A stretch of 64,000 nt of DNA from Shimia sediminis (GTDB taxonomy: Bacteria; Pseudomonadota; Alphaproteobacteria; Rhodobacterales; Rhodobacteraceae). The notes beneath the pieces were generated by a model. It did no database searches and had not been told where the DNA came from. It saw nothing but the letters and a program-made list of their open reading frames with translations. Location of the stretch: contig NZ_RYZK01000011.1 in NCBI RefSeq assembly GCF_003990645.1, positions 62,001-126,000 on the forward strand. Reading direction: 5' to 3'. Position numbers and translations under genes: made by a program. Of this stretch, positions 44,485 through 53,418 are shown piece after piece (within the stretch, counting starts at the first letter, position 1; the number at the start of each line of letters is the position of its first letter).

Positions 44485-45810
44485 TCAGGTGAAAGCGGTG
44501 AAACCCAGCCTTCCTATGGACTCATACGCTGTGAAGCCTGCCCGCTTGGCGTCACGTGAGCTATAGATGTTACGCAAATCGGCCAGGTGTGGAGTCGCCA
44601 TTTTTCGTGCGAGTCGCTTGAGGTCAAGCGCGCGAAACTCGTTCCATTCGGTGAGAATTACCAAGAGATCCGCTTTGTGAGCAGCCTTGTAGGCATCTTC
44701 AACCCAATGCACTCCGGGCAAAAGGGCTTCGCCTTCGTGGCGGCCCTGTGGGTCGGTGACGCGCACCTTGGCACCCCCGCCAACCAAAGCAGGAACAATG
44801 GTCAACGCGGGCGCGTCGCGCATGTCGTCTGTGTTTGGTTTGAACGTGACCCCCAATACGGCAATGGTCTTGCCGTTGAAACTGCCGCCGCAAAGCTCCA
44901 GAAGCTTGTCGATCATTCGCCGTTTGACTTCGTCATTAACCTTGATCACGGCCTCGGTGATCTGCATCGGAACAGCATGTTCCTGGCCAATCCGAGCGAG
45001 TGCCTTGGTGTCTTTGGGAAAGCACGAACCGCCGTATCCGGGGCCGGCATGCAGGAACTTGTTGCCGATGCGCCCATCCATACCCATGCCCTTGGAGACC
45101 TGCTTTACATCCGCGCCAACGCGTTCGCAAAGCGCCGCGATTTCATTGATGAAGGTGATCTTGGTCGCCAAAAAGGCATTGGCCGCATACTTGATCATCT
45201 CGGCGCTTTCCAGATCGGTGGTCACAATCGGAAACTCCCGCAAGTAGAGTGGTCGGTAGATTTCGTTCATGACCTCTGCGGCGCGTTCGTTCTGTACGCC
45301 AACCACCACGCGATCGGGCTTCATGAAGTCATCAATCGCAGCGCCTTCGCGCAAAAACTCCGGATTGCTGGCGACATCGAAATCGAGATCAGGGTTGGCT
45401 TTGCGTACCGCCTGTTTGACCAGACGGTTGGTGCCAACCGGAACCGTCGATTTGGTCACGATCACGACGTAATCCTTGGCCAGTTCGGCAATCTCTTCCG
45501 CGGCCGCCATCACATAGGTCAGATCGGCGTGGCCGTCGCCACGGCGCGTTGGCGTGCCAACCGCAATGAAAACTGCCTCTGCCCCTTCAAGAGCCTGCGC
45601 CAAGTCCTGAGTGAAGGACAACCGACCTGCTGCAACGTTCTTGGCCATCAACTGATCCAGGCCCGGTTCGTAGATGGGAACTTCGCCAGCATTCAGCTTG
45701 TCGATTTTTCCAGCGTCTTTATCAACGCAAACGACATCGTGTCCAAAGTCCGAGAAGCAGACGCCGGAAACCAACCCGACATATCCGGTACCGATCATTG
45801 CGATTTTCAT
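44485..45810 (-). CDS. ugd: UDP-glucose 6-dehydrogenase
   Basis: 441-residue cytosolic NAD-dependent enzyme that oxidises UDP-glucose to UDP-glucuronate, a precursor of acidic exopolysaccharide. The Rossmann start MKIAMIGTGYVGLVSGVCFSDFG, the loop GTPTRRGDG, and the hinge helix EMIKYAANAFLATKITFINEIA are present. So are the catalytic Cys in GGSCFPKDTKAL and C-terminal VLGVTFKPNTDDMRDAP. A GDP-mannose dehydrogenase is less likely because of length and the GYGGSCFPKD context. It supplies the surrounding polysaccharide genes. Confidence 0.92.
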   Translation of the reverse strand: MKIAMIGTGYVGLVSGVCFSDFGHDVVCVDKDAGKIDKLNAGEVPIYEPGLDQLMAKNVAAGRLSFTQDLAQALEGAEAVFIAVGTPTRRGDGHADLTYVMAAAEEIAELAKDYVVIVTKSTVPVGTNRLVKQAVRKANPDLDFDVASNPEFLREGAAIDDFMKPDRVVVGVQNERAAEVMNEIYRPLYLREFPIVTTDLESAEMIKYAANAFLATKITFINEIAALCERVGADVKQVSKGMGMDGRIGNKFLHAGPGYGGSCFPKDTKALARIGQEHAVPMQITEAVIKVNDEVKRRMIDKLLELCGGSFNGKTIAVLGVTFKPNTDDMRDAPALTIVPALVGGGAKVRVTDPQGRHEGEALLPGVHWVEDAYKAAHKADLLVILTEWNEFRALDLKRLARKMATPHLADLRNIYSSRDAKRAGFTAYESIGRLGFTAFT

Positions 45811-45904
45811 GGTTGACTGCCCTCATACCTAACTGAAACGCACGAAACCATGCGCGCGGTTTTCTATTTTATTTCTGCGTTTATTGCCGCAACGCCCAAT
45901 TTCT

Positions 45905-48202
45905 TCAATACCCTGAAATGCGCTGTTTGACCGCTTGGACGTCAGTAACACCCAGCAGGGTGATGACGCTGCTCCCAAGCCGCAACAAGACGCCTTGGTG
46001 GGTTTTGACGATATCAGGAGGATTGGGCCAAGCGCTCAGATCCAATGCGCACTGGTCCGTCCAGTCTGTGATTGTGCATATCCCGCCGTAAGCCACGTGA
46101 TAGGTATTCGCCCCCGGACCCCCGGTAATGGTGTTTACTCCGGCGCCAACGTGAAATTCATCGTCGCCATCTGCGGAAACCACCACGTTGCGCCCGGGAC
46201 CGGTGTCAATGACCGAGGCCCCTTCGCCGTCTTCGATCACGTCATTGCCCGGCCCGGCGAAAATCCTGTTGCGCCCGGTTCCGCCGTGAATGGTGTCGTT
46301 GCCTGTGCCACCATCTAAAAGGTCATTGCCCGCGCCGCCGATCAGGACATCGTGCCCTTCTCCGCCAAAGAACTGGTGTTGATCCTTGCCGCGGCCGGAC
46401 AGTGCAATCAGTCGATCATTGCCCGCACCGCCATGAAACACCGCCCCGGCGTACTTGGGGCCGATCATCACGTCGTCCCCATGACTGCCGACCACGTCAA
46501 CCGAGACCCTTTCGGAAGTTTCGAAGTTGAGCGGACTGTCGGGATGGGCGACGATACGCAGGACTTTGCCGTGCGTGGGGTCGGCCTCTTCTCGCGAGAC
46601 AACCGTGGCGACGCGCAGGTTTTCAATGTTGGCAGGGACGCGCAGCACATAGTCATCGGGCCCCGCCATGTACCAGAGCGTGTCATTACCGCCGTCTTTT
46701 TCCTCAACGATCTTTTCGGCGTTTTTGCCATAAGCCCAATAATCGTTGTCAGCATTCCCACCCGCCATGGCGACCGTACCATCCACAGCCATCATGGCAT
46801 TCACGCCATCTTTGGGGTTTTCTGCCCCGCTCAGGTCAAGCCCCAGATTGTCAGCGGCAGCGACCAATTCAGCGCGCAGGAAATCCATTGGTGCCGTCTC
46901 GACCAGGTTCTCCGTTTCGCCGGGGTCGTTCACCACGTCGTAAACATGCTCTTCCCCATTTGGATAGCGCATGTAGCGCAAATGCTCATAACCTGGAACC
47001 GATGGGCGCACCGACAGCGTACCAAACACGCTGGTCATGGGGGACTTGCTGCGATCAAACTCGCCAAACGAGGGGTCGATCAGGGGCAACAGGCTCTGAC
47101 CCGAGGTCCACTGTGGGCGCGGTGTGATACTGGCGAGATCCATGATGGTCTTGGGCAGATTGTGCAGCGAGATGGGCAGCTCTACATCCTTGCCCTGCCC
47201 ATTCATGCGCGGCGACCAGATGCCCAGCGGCACATGCGCGGCACTGTCCCATTGGCTCATCTTGTGGAAACTGTCGTGGTTGCCGAGGTTAAAACCGTTG
47301 TCGGACAACATCACCACGGTGGTATTCTGCCCCAACTCGGAGTTGCGGAGTGCATCCATAAAGCGGCCTATTTCGTGGTCCACGTGACTGGTGGCGGCAA
47401 AATAGGCCCTGACAACCTGTCGCCAGGCCTCATCCCCGGCCTTTTCGGGCGTCCACTGACCATTGACGATATAGGCCGCCTCGTAGACCGCGAAACATTG
47501 CTGTGGGCCGTAGTAGTCCTGAGCATCGGCAATGTCGGGCCATTTGATGCCCTCCACATCATAGGTCTGATAAAACCGATCCGGCGTCACCAGATTGAAA
47601 TGGGGATGCTTAAAGCCCAGCTGGATCAGGTTTCTACGATTTGGGTCGGCGCGCTGCAGAAAATCGATGGCATTCTGCGCAACCGTGAAATCGTAGAACT
47701 TGTGATCCTGGCTGCCGTCATCATCGGGATGATTGACCCCGGCAATCCCTGGCCCCTTGTCGAGGTACTTTTTTACCTTGTCCCGGCGACCGGCATCCTT
47801 GGCCTGCACGTCTTCGTGAAACAGAACCCGGCGATACTCCTCGGGCATGGGTTTGTAGGTGCCGTCGGTCTTGCCGGTTGTGAAATTGTAGAACCCTGCC
47901 CGTCGCAGGTCGTATTGCCAGGCGGCGGTGGGCGGCAGAACATCGCGCCAGAGGCGGTTCAGGTCCACAAGTCCCGTGCGGAAGGGCGAGAGACCGGTGG
48001 TCAGCTCGGCGCGGCACGGCGCACAGAGCGGTACAGTCGCATAGGCGTTCTGAAACCGCACCCCCTCGGCCATGAAGCGATCAATGTTGGGTGTCTTGAG
48101 CTCGACCCCAAAGGCGTTGCGCCACGTGAAGACGTCGATCAGATCATCGATCCAGATGACACAGATATTGTCGTTGCGGATGGACTGCGCATCAAAGGGC
48201 AC
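45905..48202 (-). CDS. Sulfatase with C-terminal RTX repeats
   Basis: 765 residues. The N-terminal ~450 form a sulfatase domain: metal site VIWIDDL, formylglycine motif CAPCR (Cys 60) in PLCAPCRAELTTG, SDNGFNLGNHDSFHK and SAAHVPLGIWSP. The C-terminal ~200 residues carry RTX-like Ca-binding nonapeptides (GGEGHDVLIGGAGNDLLDGGTG..., ~residues 615-700) and end with a T1SS-type tail. There is no signal peptide, so secretion by a type I system is inferred. Sulfatase-RTX fusion is unusual and suggests action on an extracellular sulfated polymer. The start overlaps the upstream gene by 11 bases. Confidence 0.87.
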   Translation of the reverse strand: MPFDAQSIRNDNICVIWIDDLIDVFTWRNAFGVELKTPNIDRFMAEGVRFQNAYATVPLCAPCRAELTTGLSPFRTGLVDLNRLWRDVLPPTAAWQYDLRRAGFYNFTTGKTDGTYKPMPEEYRRVLFHEDVQAKDAGRRDKVKKYLDKGPGIAGVNHPDDDGSQDHKFYDFTVAQNAIDFLQRADPNRRNLIQLGFKHPHFNLVTPDRFYQTYDVEGIKWPDIADAQDYYGPQQCFAVYEAAYIVNGQWTPEKAGDEAWRQVVRAYFAATSHVDHEIGRFMDALRNSELGQNTTVVMLSDNGFNLGNHDSFHKMSQWDSAAHVPLGIWSPRMNGQGKDVELPISLHNLPKTIMDLASITPRPQWTSGQSLLPLIDPSFGEFDRSKSPMTSVFGTLSVRPSVPGYEHLRYMRYPNGEEHVYDVVNDPGETENLVETAPMDFLRAELVAAADNLGLDLSGAENPKDGVNAMMAVDGTVAMAGGNADNDYWAYGKNAEKIVEEKDGGNDTLWYMAGPDDYVLRVPANIENLRVATVVSREEADPTHGKVLRIVAHPDSPLNFETSERVSVDVVGSHGDDVMIGPKYAGAVFHGGAGNDRLIALSGRGKDQHQFFGGEGHDVLIGGAGNDLLDGGTGNDTIHGGTGRNRIFAGPGNDVIEDGEGASVIDTGPGRNVVVSADGDDEFHVGAGVNTITGGPGANTYHVAYGGICTITDWTDQCALDLSAWPNPPDIVKTHQGVLLRLGSSVITLLGVTDVQAVKQRISGY

Positions 48203-49016
48203 GAGTGATCACCTCGGTGAAATAGCTCTGCAGCAAATCATACTCGGGGCCTGTTTCCGGTCCAGAGGTCTTTGAAGCCGAGGTCAATATATCCTTGTCC
48301 GGCCAGACGAACACATCCGCCAAAAGGAAATCCCCCAGTGTTTTCAAGATTCCGGCCCGGTGGCTACGACAGCCAACAAACAGATCGCATTGCCGATCTT
48401 TTTTGGGCTGCAGAGATTGCTGCGAAATGGCACCCAACCCTTCAACCATAAGGCTGAACTGCGCGCCATCATAGCTGAGCACAACCAGCCGGAACCCGTC
48501 TCCGGCAGTCTTCAACGGATGGCCCAGTGCGAAACTGCCCTGATCATCAGTGAACTCAATCGCATTATCCCGTTCACTGAGGAACGCATAGTTGCCCTTG
48601 TCCCAGGGATTGATCGTGAACAGGGTGCGGGGCTCATTGGTGCCTGAGGGGGCGTAGATAATCGCGATCGAAAAGGGGCCTTGGGTCCGGAGGGCCTCGG
48701 GGATGACATAGCCGCAGTTGACGCGTTCGGTGAACTTCAGACAATGCACTCTGTCAGCCACTGCCAACGTTGAGTTGCCATTGTTTGGTTTGGTGGGATG
48801 CGCGGTTTTTACACCACACCGGCCCCACCAGCTCGGGGCTTCCTGGGAGCCGGGTTTCGCAGAGAACAGGGTTGGTTCGCTGCAAAACCAGAGCGCTCCG
48901 CTGTCTTCGAAACGATCCGTGTAACCGGATGGGAGCGGGTCCAGAAGCAGCGATTGCGGCACCGCCTGATCTGTCATTAGAGGCGCAGGGCTGGCAGGGT
49001 TGGGAACATCCGTCAT
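48192..49016 (-). CDS. Hypothetical protein, possibly concanavalin-like lectin fold
   Basis: 274 residues, no signal peptide. After a proline-rich start (MTDVPNPASPAPLMTD) the sequence is beta-rich, with segments such as PFSIAIIYAPSG, RTLFTINPWDKGNYAFLSERDNAIEFTDDQ, FRLVVLSYDGAQFSLMVEGL and LLADVFVWPD. This pattern resembles LamG/concanavalin-type carbohydrate-binding domains, where a ligand-independent 'phi-x-V/A-x-xYDG' strand is common. The ATG at 49016 with AGGGG upstream is preferred to 49085. It overlaps the RTX sulfatase and follows the SGNH-like gene by 8 bases, so the three are one operon. Confidence 0.6.
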   Translation of the reverse strand: MTDVPNPASPAPLMTDQAVPQSLLLDPLPSGYTDRFEDSGALWFCSEPTLFSAKPGSQEAPSWWGRCGVKTAHPTKPNNGNSTLAVADRVHCLKFTERVNCGYVIPEALRTQGPFSIAIIYAPSGTNEPRTLFTINPWDKGNYAFLSERDNAIEFTDDQGSFALGHPLKTAGDGFRLVVLSYDGAQFSLMVEGLGAISQQSLQPKKDRQCDLFVGCRSHRAGILKTLGDFLLADVFVWPDKDILTSASKTSGPETGPEYDLLQSYFTEVITRAL

Positions 49017-49024
49017 GGTCACCC

Positions 49025-50578
49025 CTAATTCACTGGCAGAACGCACGGGAGCGCCCAGCGATAGAGTTGGCGACCATCCGAGCAAGGCGCCGACCAGCCA
49101 TCACGCACAGAACCGCGGTTAACCGGAAAGCCCACGCGATCCGGATCAAAGGCAAGCTCCGACCGCTGCCCGCTTGCGTAGCGCAGGCGCAGGTTTGTGC
49201 CCTCGGGCGGCTTGTCACAGTCCAGAAAGATATCCAGCGGCGCATCGGGGCTTGTTCGGACATTCACAATCTTTGCCCCGTTCTCAACATTCTCGAACGA
49301 AAACCCGGCATGGGTCACATTGCCGAAATCCGGCTGGCCATCGATGACCAGTGCAGAGCGGGCAGTGGCGCTGATACGAATGGTGGTGCCCTCTGGGCCG
49401 CCTTCGCGTTCGGCCAACAGAAACGTTGGGCACCAAAGCGGGCCGAAGATGCTGTCAAACTCACCCTCGATCCTTTCGCCAGAGGACCAGGCCCGGATTG
49501 CATGGGCATCCATCTCGGCCATTTGGCCCAGCGCTGCGGGCGTTGGGCGTCCAATGGCGTTTTGCTCGAACATGTAGCCGGGTGCGGAATAGATCAGGTC
49601 CGATGTGCCCGGGTTCACGGCAAGCTGCCACTGGGCCTCGGTATGGCACTCATCATCCGACAGCAAACCACCGCACTCGAACTGGCTGATAAAACAGGGT
49701 TTGCGAAACCCCAAACGGCCCAGCGCCTGTTCGGTTTTTTGCATCAGGGCATAGATGCCATCGCGAAACACGTCCTCGGTGCTGGTGGTGTCTTCGATAC
49801 AATAGTCCAGCCCGACCGCCAAAATCCGCGCCGTTTTGCCCATCGACCGCGCGACGGTCGCCAATGTTTCAGCCGAGGCCAAGAGGTTGTCAAAAGCCGC
49901 TCCTCGCGACAGTGCGGTCGCGTCATGGGACTGGTCCGCTTCACAGCGCGCCATGATCAGGGGCAACGCTCTGCCGGCTGATTTCTGGTGCTGCAGAATC
50001 GCATGGGCAATCAGCGTATCACGGGTCTGTTCACCGATGGTGGAAAAGCCGGTCACGGGTTGGGCACTGCCAGATCCAATCAACCCAACCGCGCCCACAT
50101 CATCATTGGGCGCAACCACATGATACGGAAAGCGGCCATGGCCTTCGATACCTGTTGCCCGGCGGGGTCCGCCAATACTCAACAACCCAAGCACCGCGCC
50201 GGGCGCATCGGCAAAGATATCTCCGCCATGAACCGGCTTGCGATAGCCGCGCGGACCATCCGCGCCCCTGAGATTTGCCTGAAACCGGAACCAATCGCCA
50301 TCCTGAAGCACGTGCCATGCATCGACGTCCCCCAAAACCTCGGCGTCAATCAGCGATACCGATCCGGTCGTGGTCTGCAAGGGTGCGGCTGTCGTACTGC
50401 CGTCTTCGACATCAGCCAATCGCGCCGCCAGATCCCGAACCACCTGATCCGAAAGTTTCATGATCAGCCCGCTGTCGTCGAATTGGATCACGTCGCCATT
50501 TGGCGCCGAAATCAGAACACCATTATCGCCGCGCAGTGCGAACGACAGGTCAGGCGGTGTCGGATCTTTCTTGGACAT
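49025..50578 (-). CDS. Hypothetical protein with SGNH/carbohydrate-esterase-like core
   Basis: 517 residues, no signal peptide. The N terminus (LSFALRGDNGVLISAPNGDVIQFDDSGLIMKLSDQVVRDLAARLADV) resembles short leader segments of tail-fibre-like proteins. The middle follows the layout of sialate-O-acetylesterase/DUF303 proteins: RCEADQSHDATALSRGAAFDNLLASAETLATVARSMGKTARILAVGLDY, then a later PCFISQFECGG and GYMFEQN...AEMDAHAI. The expected GQS and HGE(S/A)D catalytic motifs are not visible. It may be a degenerate or diverged esterase. First gene of the operon with the lectin-like and RTX sulfatase genes. Confidence 0.5.
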   Translation of the reverse strand: MSKKDPTPPDLSFALRGDNGVLISAPNGDVIQFDDSGLIMKLSDQVVRDLAARLADVEDGSTTAAPLQTTTGSVSLIDAEVLGDVDAWHVLQDGDWFRFQANLRGADGPRGYRKPVHGGDIFADAPGAVLGLLSIGGPRRATGIEGHGRFPYHVVAPNDDVGAVGLIGSGSAQPVTGFSTIGEQTRDTLIAHAILQHQKSAGRALPLIMARCEADQSHDATALSRGAAFDNLLASAETLATVARSMGKTARILAVGLDYCIEDTTSTEDVFRDGIYALMQKTEQALGRLGFRKPCFISQFECGGLLSDDECHTEAQWQLAVNPGTSDLIYSAPGYMFEQNAIGRPTPAALGQMAEMDAHAIRAWSSGERIEGEFDSIFGPLWCPTFLLAEREGGPEGTTIRISATARSALVIDGQPDFGNVTHAGFSFENVENGAKIVNVRTSPDAPLDIFLDCDKPPEGTNLRLRYASGQRSELAFDPDRVGFPVNRGSVRDGWSAPCSDGRQLYRWALPCVLPVN

Positions 50579-50654
50579 GGTCTGTGGATCCTGAAAACTG
50601 GTGGTCTGGTGTTACCTTATGCGCCGATTTGGGTTGCCGCCAGCCTCGGGCACC

Positions 50655-51524
50655 TCAAAGTTCGAACTGACGGATTTTCTTGACGCCCACCTGATCGTGC
50701 AGCATTTGCTTGGCAAAACCTGCGAGTTCGTTTTCGGCAAGAATTTCCCACTTGCGATAGTGCACCGTGTAGATGCCCCGGTCCTTGGGAAAAGGTGTGT
50801 TCCTGAGAACGCCGCCAAGAATCCAATGCTGTTCTTCTGGCATCAGGTGATAGTCGATCCCGGCCTTCTTGATGGCAACAGGCAGGCTCATCTGGTCCAG
50901 ATAGGGGCGCTTCTTTTCCAAGCCGTCAATGCGGTCAATCTGCTGCGCAACATCCATCCAGGTTTCGGCAAAGCGTTTGCCGGTGTGTGGCAGCGGTTCG
51001 TCAGGAAACGTAAAAAATCCAGAGCTGAAATAGGGTATCTTGGGGCGTCCCTTTTGGCGCAGCAGGAAAATGCGCTCTTCCGGAATATCCATCTCCAAAG
51101 CCCCGTAGATCGTCGGCCAAAGCGATCGATCCGCCCAGTACATGGACGCTGCCGGCGTTAACGACACTTTGTCGGGGGTCACGATGTTTTCGATCTTGTT
51201 CTTTTTCAGGAACAACACATCGGAATCCACGAACCCCGCATAAGGCGTGTCGCGCTCCTGTAAACAGGCGAGCAGTTTGTTGCCATGGGGGTATTCCGGA
51301 TCGAATTTCCCTTCGGCTTCGAAGGTGCGCACTTCGACGCCCATCTTTTCCAGCACGCCGATAACCTTGGGGTCGACTTCGTCACGCCGGTGCGCCGGAC
51401 AGTATCCGATCAGCTTAATCGGCTCATCAAACTGCTGCCTGATCGACGCCGCAAGATAACAGGCCATGACCGTGTAGTTCGGCGGCTCGACAATAAAAAA
51501 CAAGGTGAGATTTGCTGATGACAT
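50655..51524 (-). CDS. Glycosyltransferase-like protein (GT-A fold)
   Basis: 289 residues resembling nucleotide-sugar glycosyltransferases of the GT8/GT32-like GT-A type. The N-terminal strand LTLFFIVEPPNYTVMACYLAASIRQQF leads to the metal-binding DSD of YAGFVDSDVLFLKK (about residue 100). A YFSSGFFTFPDE segment and the C-terminal LDQMSLPVAIKK, HWILGGV and YTVHYRKWE follow. No membrane segments are visible, so it is probably cytoplasmic or peripheral. It is one of four transferase-like genes in the cluster; donor and acceptor are unknown. Confidence 0.72.
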   Translation of the reverse strand: MSSANLTLFFIVEPPNYTVMACYLAASIRQQFDEPIKLIGYCPAHRRDEVDPKVIGVLEKMGVEVRTFEAEGKFDPEYPHGNKLLACLQERDTPYAGFVDSDVLFLKKNKIENIVTPDKVSLTPAASMYWADRSLWPTIYGALEMDIPEERIFLLRQKGRPKIPYFSSGFFTFPDEPLPHTGKRFAETWMDVAQQIDRIDGLEKKRPYLDQMSLPVAIKKAGIDYHLMPEEQHWILGGVLRNTPFPKDRGIYTVHYRKWEILAENELAGFAKQMLHDQVGVKKIRQFEL

Positions 51525-51600
51525 GATGCTCGAAATTCTTGCGAAATCTTATTGGTTGATCGTCATTCTGAGCATACTCACCCAACACACAAGCAAAAAA

Positions 51601-53400
51601 TTACGCGCCCTGCCCGGCGGCGGCCGCTTTGTCAAAGACCCAAATTCCCTTGTCGGTCCAATCTTGAACAGGATTGAATCCGCACGCTTTCAGTGCGTCC
51701 TGATAGGTTGTGAGATCCTCGGCAAGGGCCTCGGGCAGAATGATCCGCCTGAGGTGCCCCATATCCAGTTTGCTCAGTCGTTCAGGCGTTATCTCGGGAT
51801 CACACAGCCGCAGGATTGTCGGGCGGTAATCTCTCAGCATGGCCTGCAAACCTCCGGCCTCGTCTTTGCTGTCCCCGTCAAAAACCAGGGCGCCAGACGT
51901 AATCTTGAGTCGACCGGGATCCATGAGGTCATTTTTGTCAGCCAGGGTTTCCGTCACCCTCGCCAGATCCTCGCGGCGTGTGTGGGTCATAACGCGCAAG
52001 TTTGGATGCATGGACAGGGCCTGCAGCGCAACGACGCCTGCTTCTCCCCCGACGTTCAGAACTTTGTCGCTGTCTGACACCAGCCAATGAATGCTGCGCA
52101 TCTGTTTGCGGGCATATTTCCCGGCAGCCACCAGATCCAGCGCCTCTGGTCCAAACACGGCGGCGTCGGCCGGGATCATGATGGCATGGTTTTTGACCAC
52201 CTCGATATGCGCATTATCCTGCAACGCCACGGGCTCGGGCAGAAAATCATCATCCCAGCCTGTCGCAACCGGGTTACGCCGTTCAGCTTTGGGGCGGCCC
52301 TGGGATTTACGTTCAACATCGCTCATCAAAGCAGCGATCTTGGCCGGATCACGGGCCTTGGGGGGTTTCGCGACCACCTTGTTGATCGGGATCTTGCCCG
52401 CTTCGGCCAGTCCCACAACCATATCTTTGTAGGCTTGGGTCTGCTTGTGCTCTTCGAGCCGCTTTTCGACGCGTTCCAGTGCAGCAAAGTGCAGCTTGTT
52501 GAGCACCGGGTCTTTCAGCAACTCTTGCATGATCTCTGCACGTCGGGCGGAGTGGCGAAGGATGGACTCATCACGCACTTCATTCCTGTCCTGAAGCGCC
52601 CAATAGTCCGAGTTGTATTTGTCTTTCTTGTTGTTCACGTTGCCGCGCATCTTACGCAGGGCGTAGCTGTCCACGGATTTGAGCGCATAGTGGTTCATTT
52701 GCGCCCAGTCATACCCCAGCGTGCGCCGGATCGAGCGCCAGCCGCGGAACTTGAAATAGTCCTCCATCGGGGCGCCGGACCCGTTTAGCCAATGCACCGT
52801 GTCCGGGAATTCATCCTTGAGGTGCTTGTTCTTGATCTTGGGGCGGTGGATGCCAAGCTTCCAGTATTCTGGGTCAAACTTGAACAGGGTTTTGACGCCC
52901 CAGCCTTTGTTCCACAGCGGTGGGGCGGCATAGAGATATTGTTCGGTGACCGGATCGCGCGACCACTCCGTTACATGGCCCGAGCCAAAGATGCGCCAGG
53001 TGATGACAATGCCATTTGCGCCACGATCGACCGCGTCCGAAATCATCCCATCCAGCGTGCCATCGCCATGTTTGATGCAAAGAAACTCATCCGCATCGAA
53101 CACAAGAACCCAATCAGCGGCACCAACCACAGGCTCGGCCTGAGCGTACTTCAGTGCCGAGGGCTGCGGTTTCAGCCCTTCGGGAATGTCGTTGCGGCGA
53201 TGGTATCCCAACCCCAGCTCTTCGAGCCGGATCAACATGTCATCCGTGCCGTCCGTGCAGTCATTGGTGTAAACCAGAATGTCGGTGAACCCGACCGCAA
53301 GGTGATGGGCAAACCACTCCAGCAGAAATGGCGCCTCGTCTTTCATCATCGACACCGCCATGACGGTGCCGTGCGGGCTGACGTGTTTTTTCAGGTTCAT
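51601..53400 (-). CDS. Glycosyltransferase (GT2/GT92-like) fused to a methyltransferase-like fold
   Basis: 599 residues. Residues ~10-260 are a Glyco_tranf_2_4-type transferase: VSMMKDEAPFLLEWFAHHLAVGFTDILVYTNDCTDGTDDML, then WVLVFDADEFLCIK with the metal-binding DADEF (~residue 104). A basic charged linker follows (~300-400). The last ~190 residues contain VSDSDKVLNVGGEAGVVALQALSMHP, RVMTHTRRED and ILRLCDPEITPERL, which resemble an FkbM-like methyltransferase fold with a glycine-rich first motif. Whether the second part binds AdoMet is uncertain. It ends 18 bases from the next gene's region and is co-directional. Confidence 0.75.
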   Translation of the reverse strand: MNLKKHVSPHGTVMAVSMMKDEAPFLLEWFAHHLAVGFTDILVYTNDCTDGTDDMLIRLEELGLGYHRRNDIPEGLKPQPSALKYAQAEPVVGAADWVLVFDADEFLCIKHGDGTLDGMISDAVDRGANGIVITWRIFGSGHVTEWSRDPVTEQYLYAAPPLWNKGWGVKTLFKFDPEYWKLGIHRPKIKNKHLKDEFPDTVHWLNGSGAPMEDYFKFRGWRSIRRTLGYDWAQMNHYALKSVDSYALRKMRGNVNNKKDKYNSDYWALQDRNEVRDESILRHSARRAEIMQELLKDPVLNKLHFAALERVEKRLEEHKQTQAYKDMVVGLAEAGKIPINKVVAKPPKARDPAKIAALMSDVERKSQGRPKAERRNPVATGWDDDFLPEPVALQDNAHIEVVKNHAIMIPADAAVFGPEALDLVAAGKYARKQMRSIHWLVSDSDKVLNVGGEAGVVALQALSMHPNLRVMTHTRREDLARVTETLADKNDLMDPGRLKITSGALVFDGDSKDEAGGLQAMLRDYRPTILRLCDPEITPERLSKLDMGHLRRIILPEALAEDLTTYQDALKACGFNPVQDWTDKGIWVFDKAAAAGQGA

Positions 53401-53418
53401 GTTCTTGCCGGGTTCTGG

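Noticed and set aside
44587-45816. 409-codon open frame on the plus strand
   Set aside because: Shadow of ugd, whose dehydrogenase motifs are complete.
46352-48208. 618-codon open frame on the plus strand
   Set aside because: Shadow of the RTX sulfatase gene, which carries an intact formylglycine motif; the antisense product has low-complexity composition.
49025-50578. Possible phage tail-fibre protein, suggested by its N-terminal segment
   Set aside because: No other phage-like gene is near, and the neighbours are glycan genes; a prophage is not supported.
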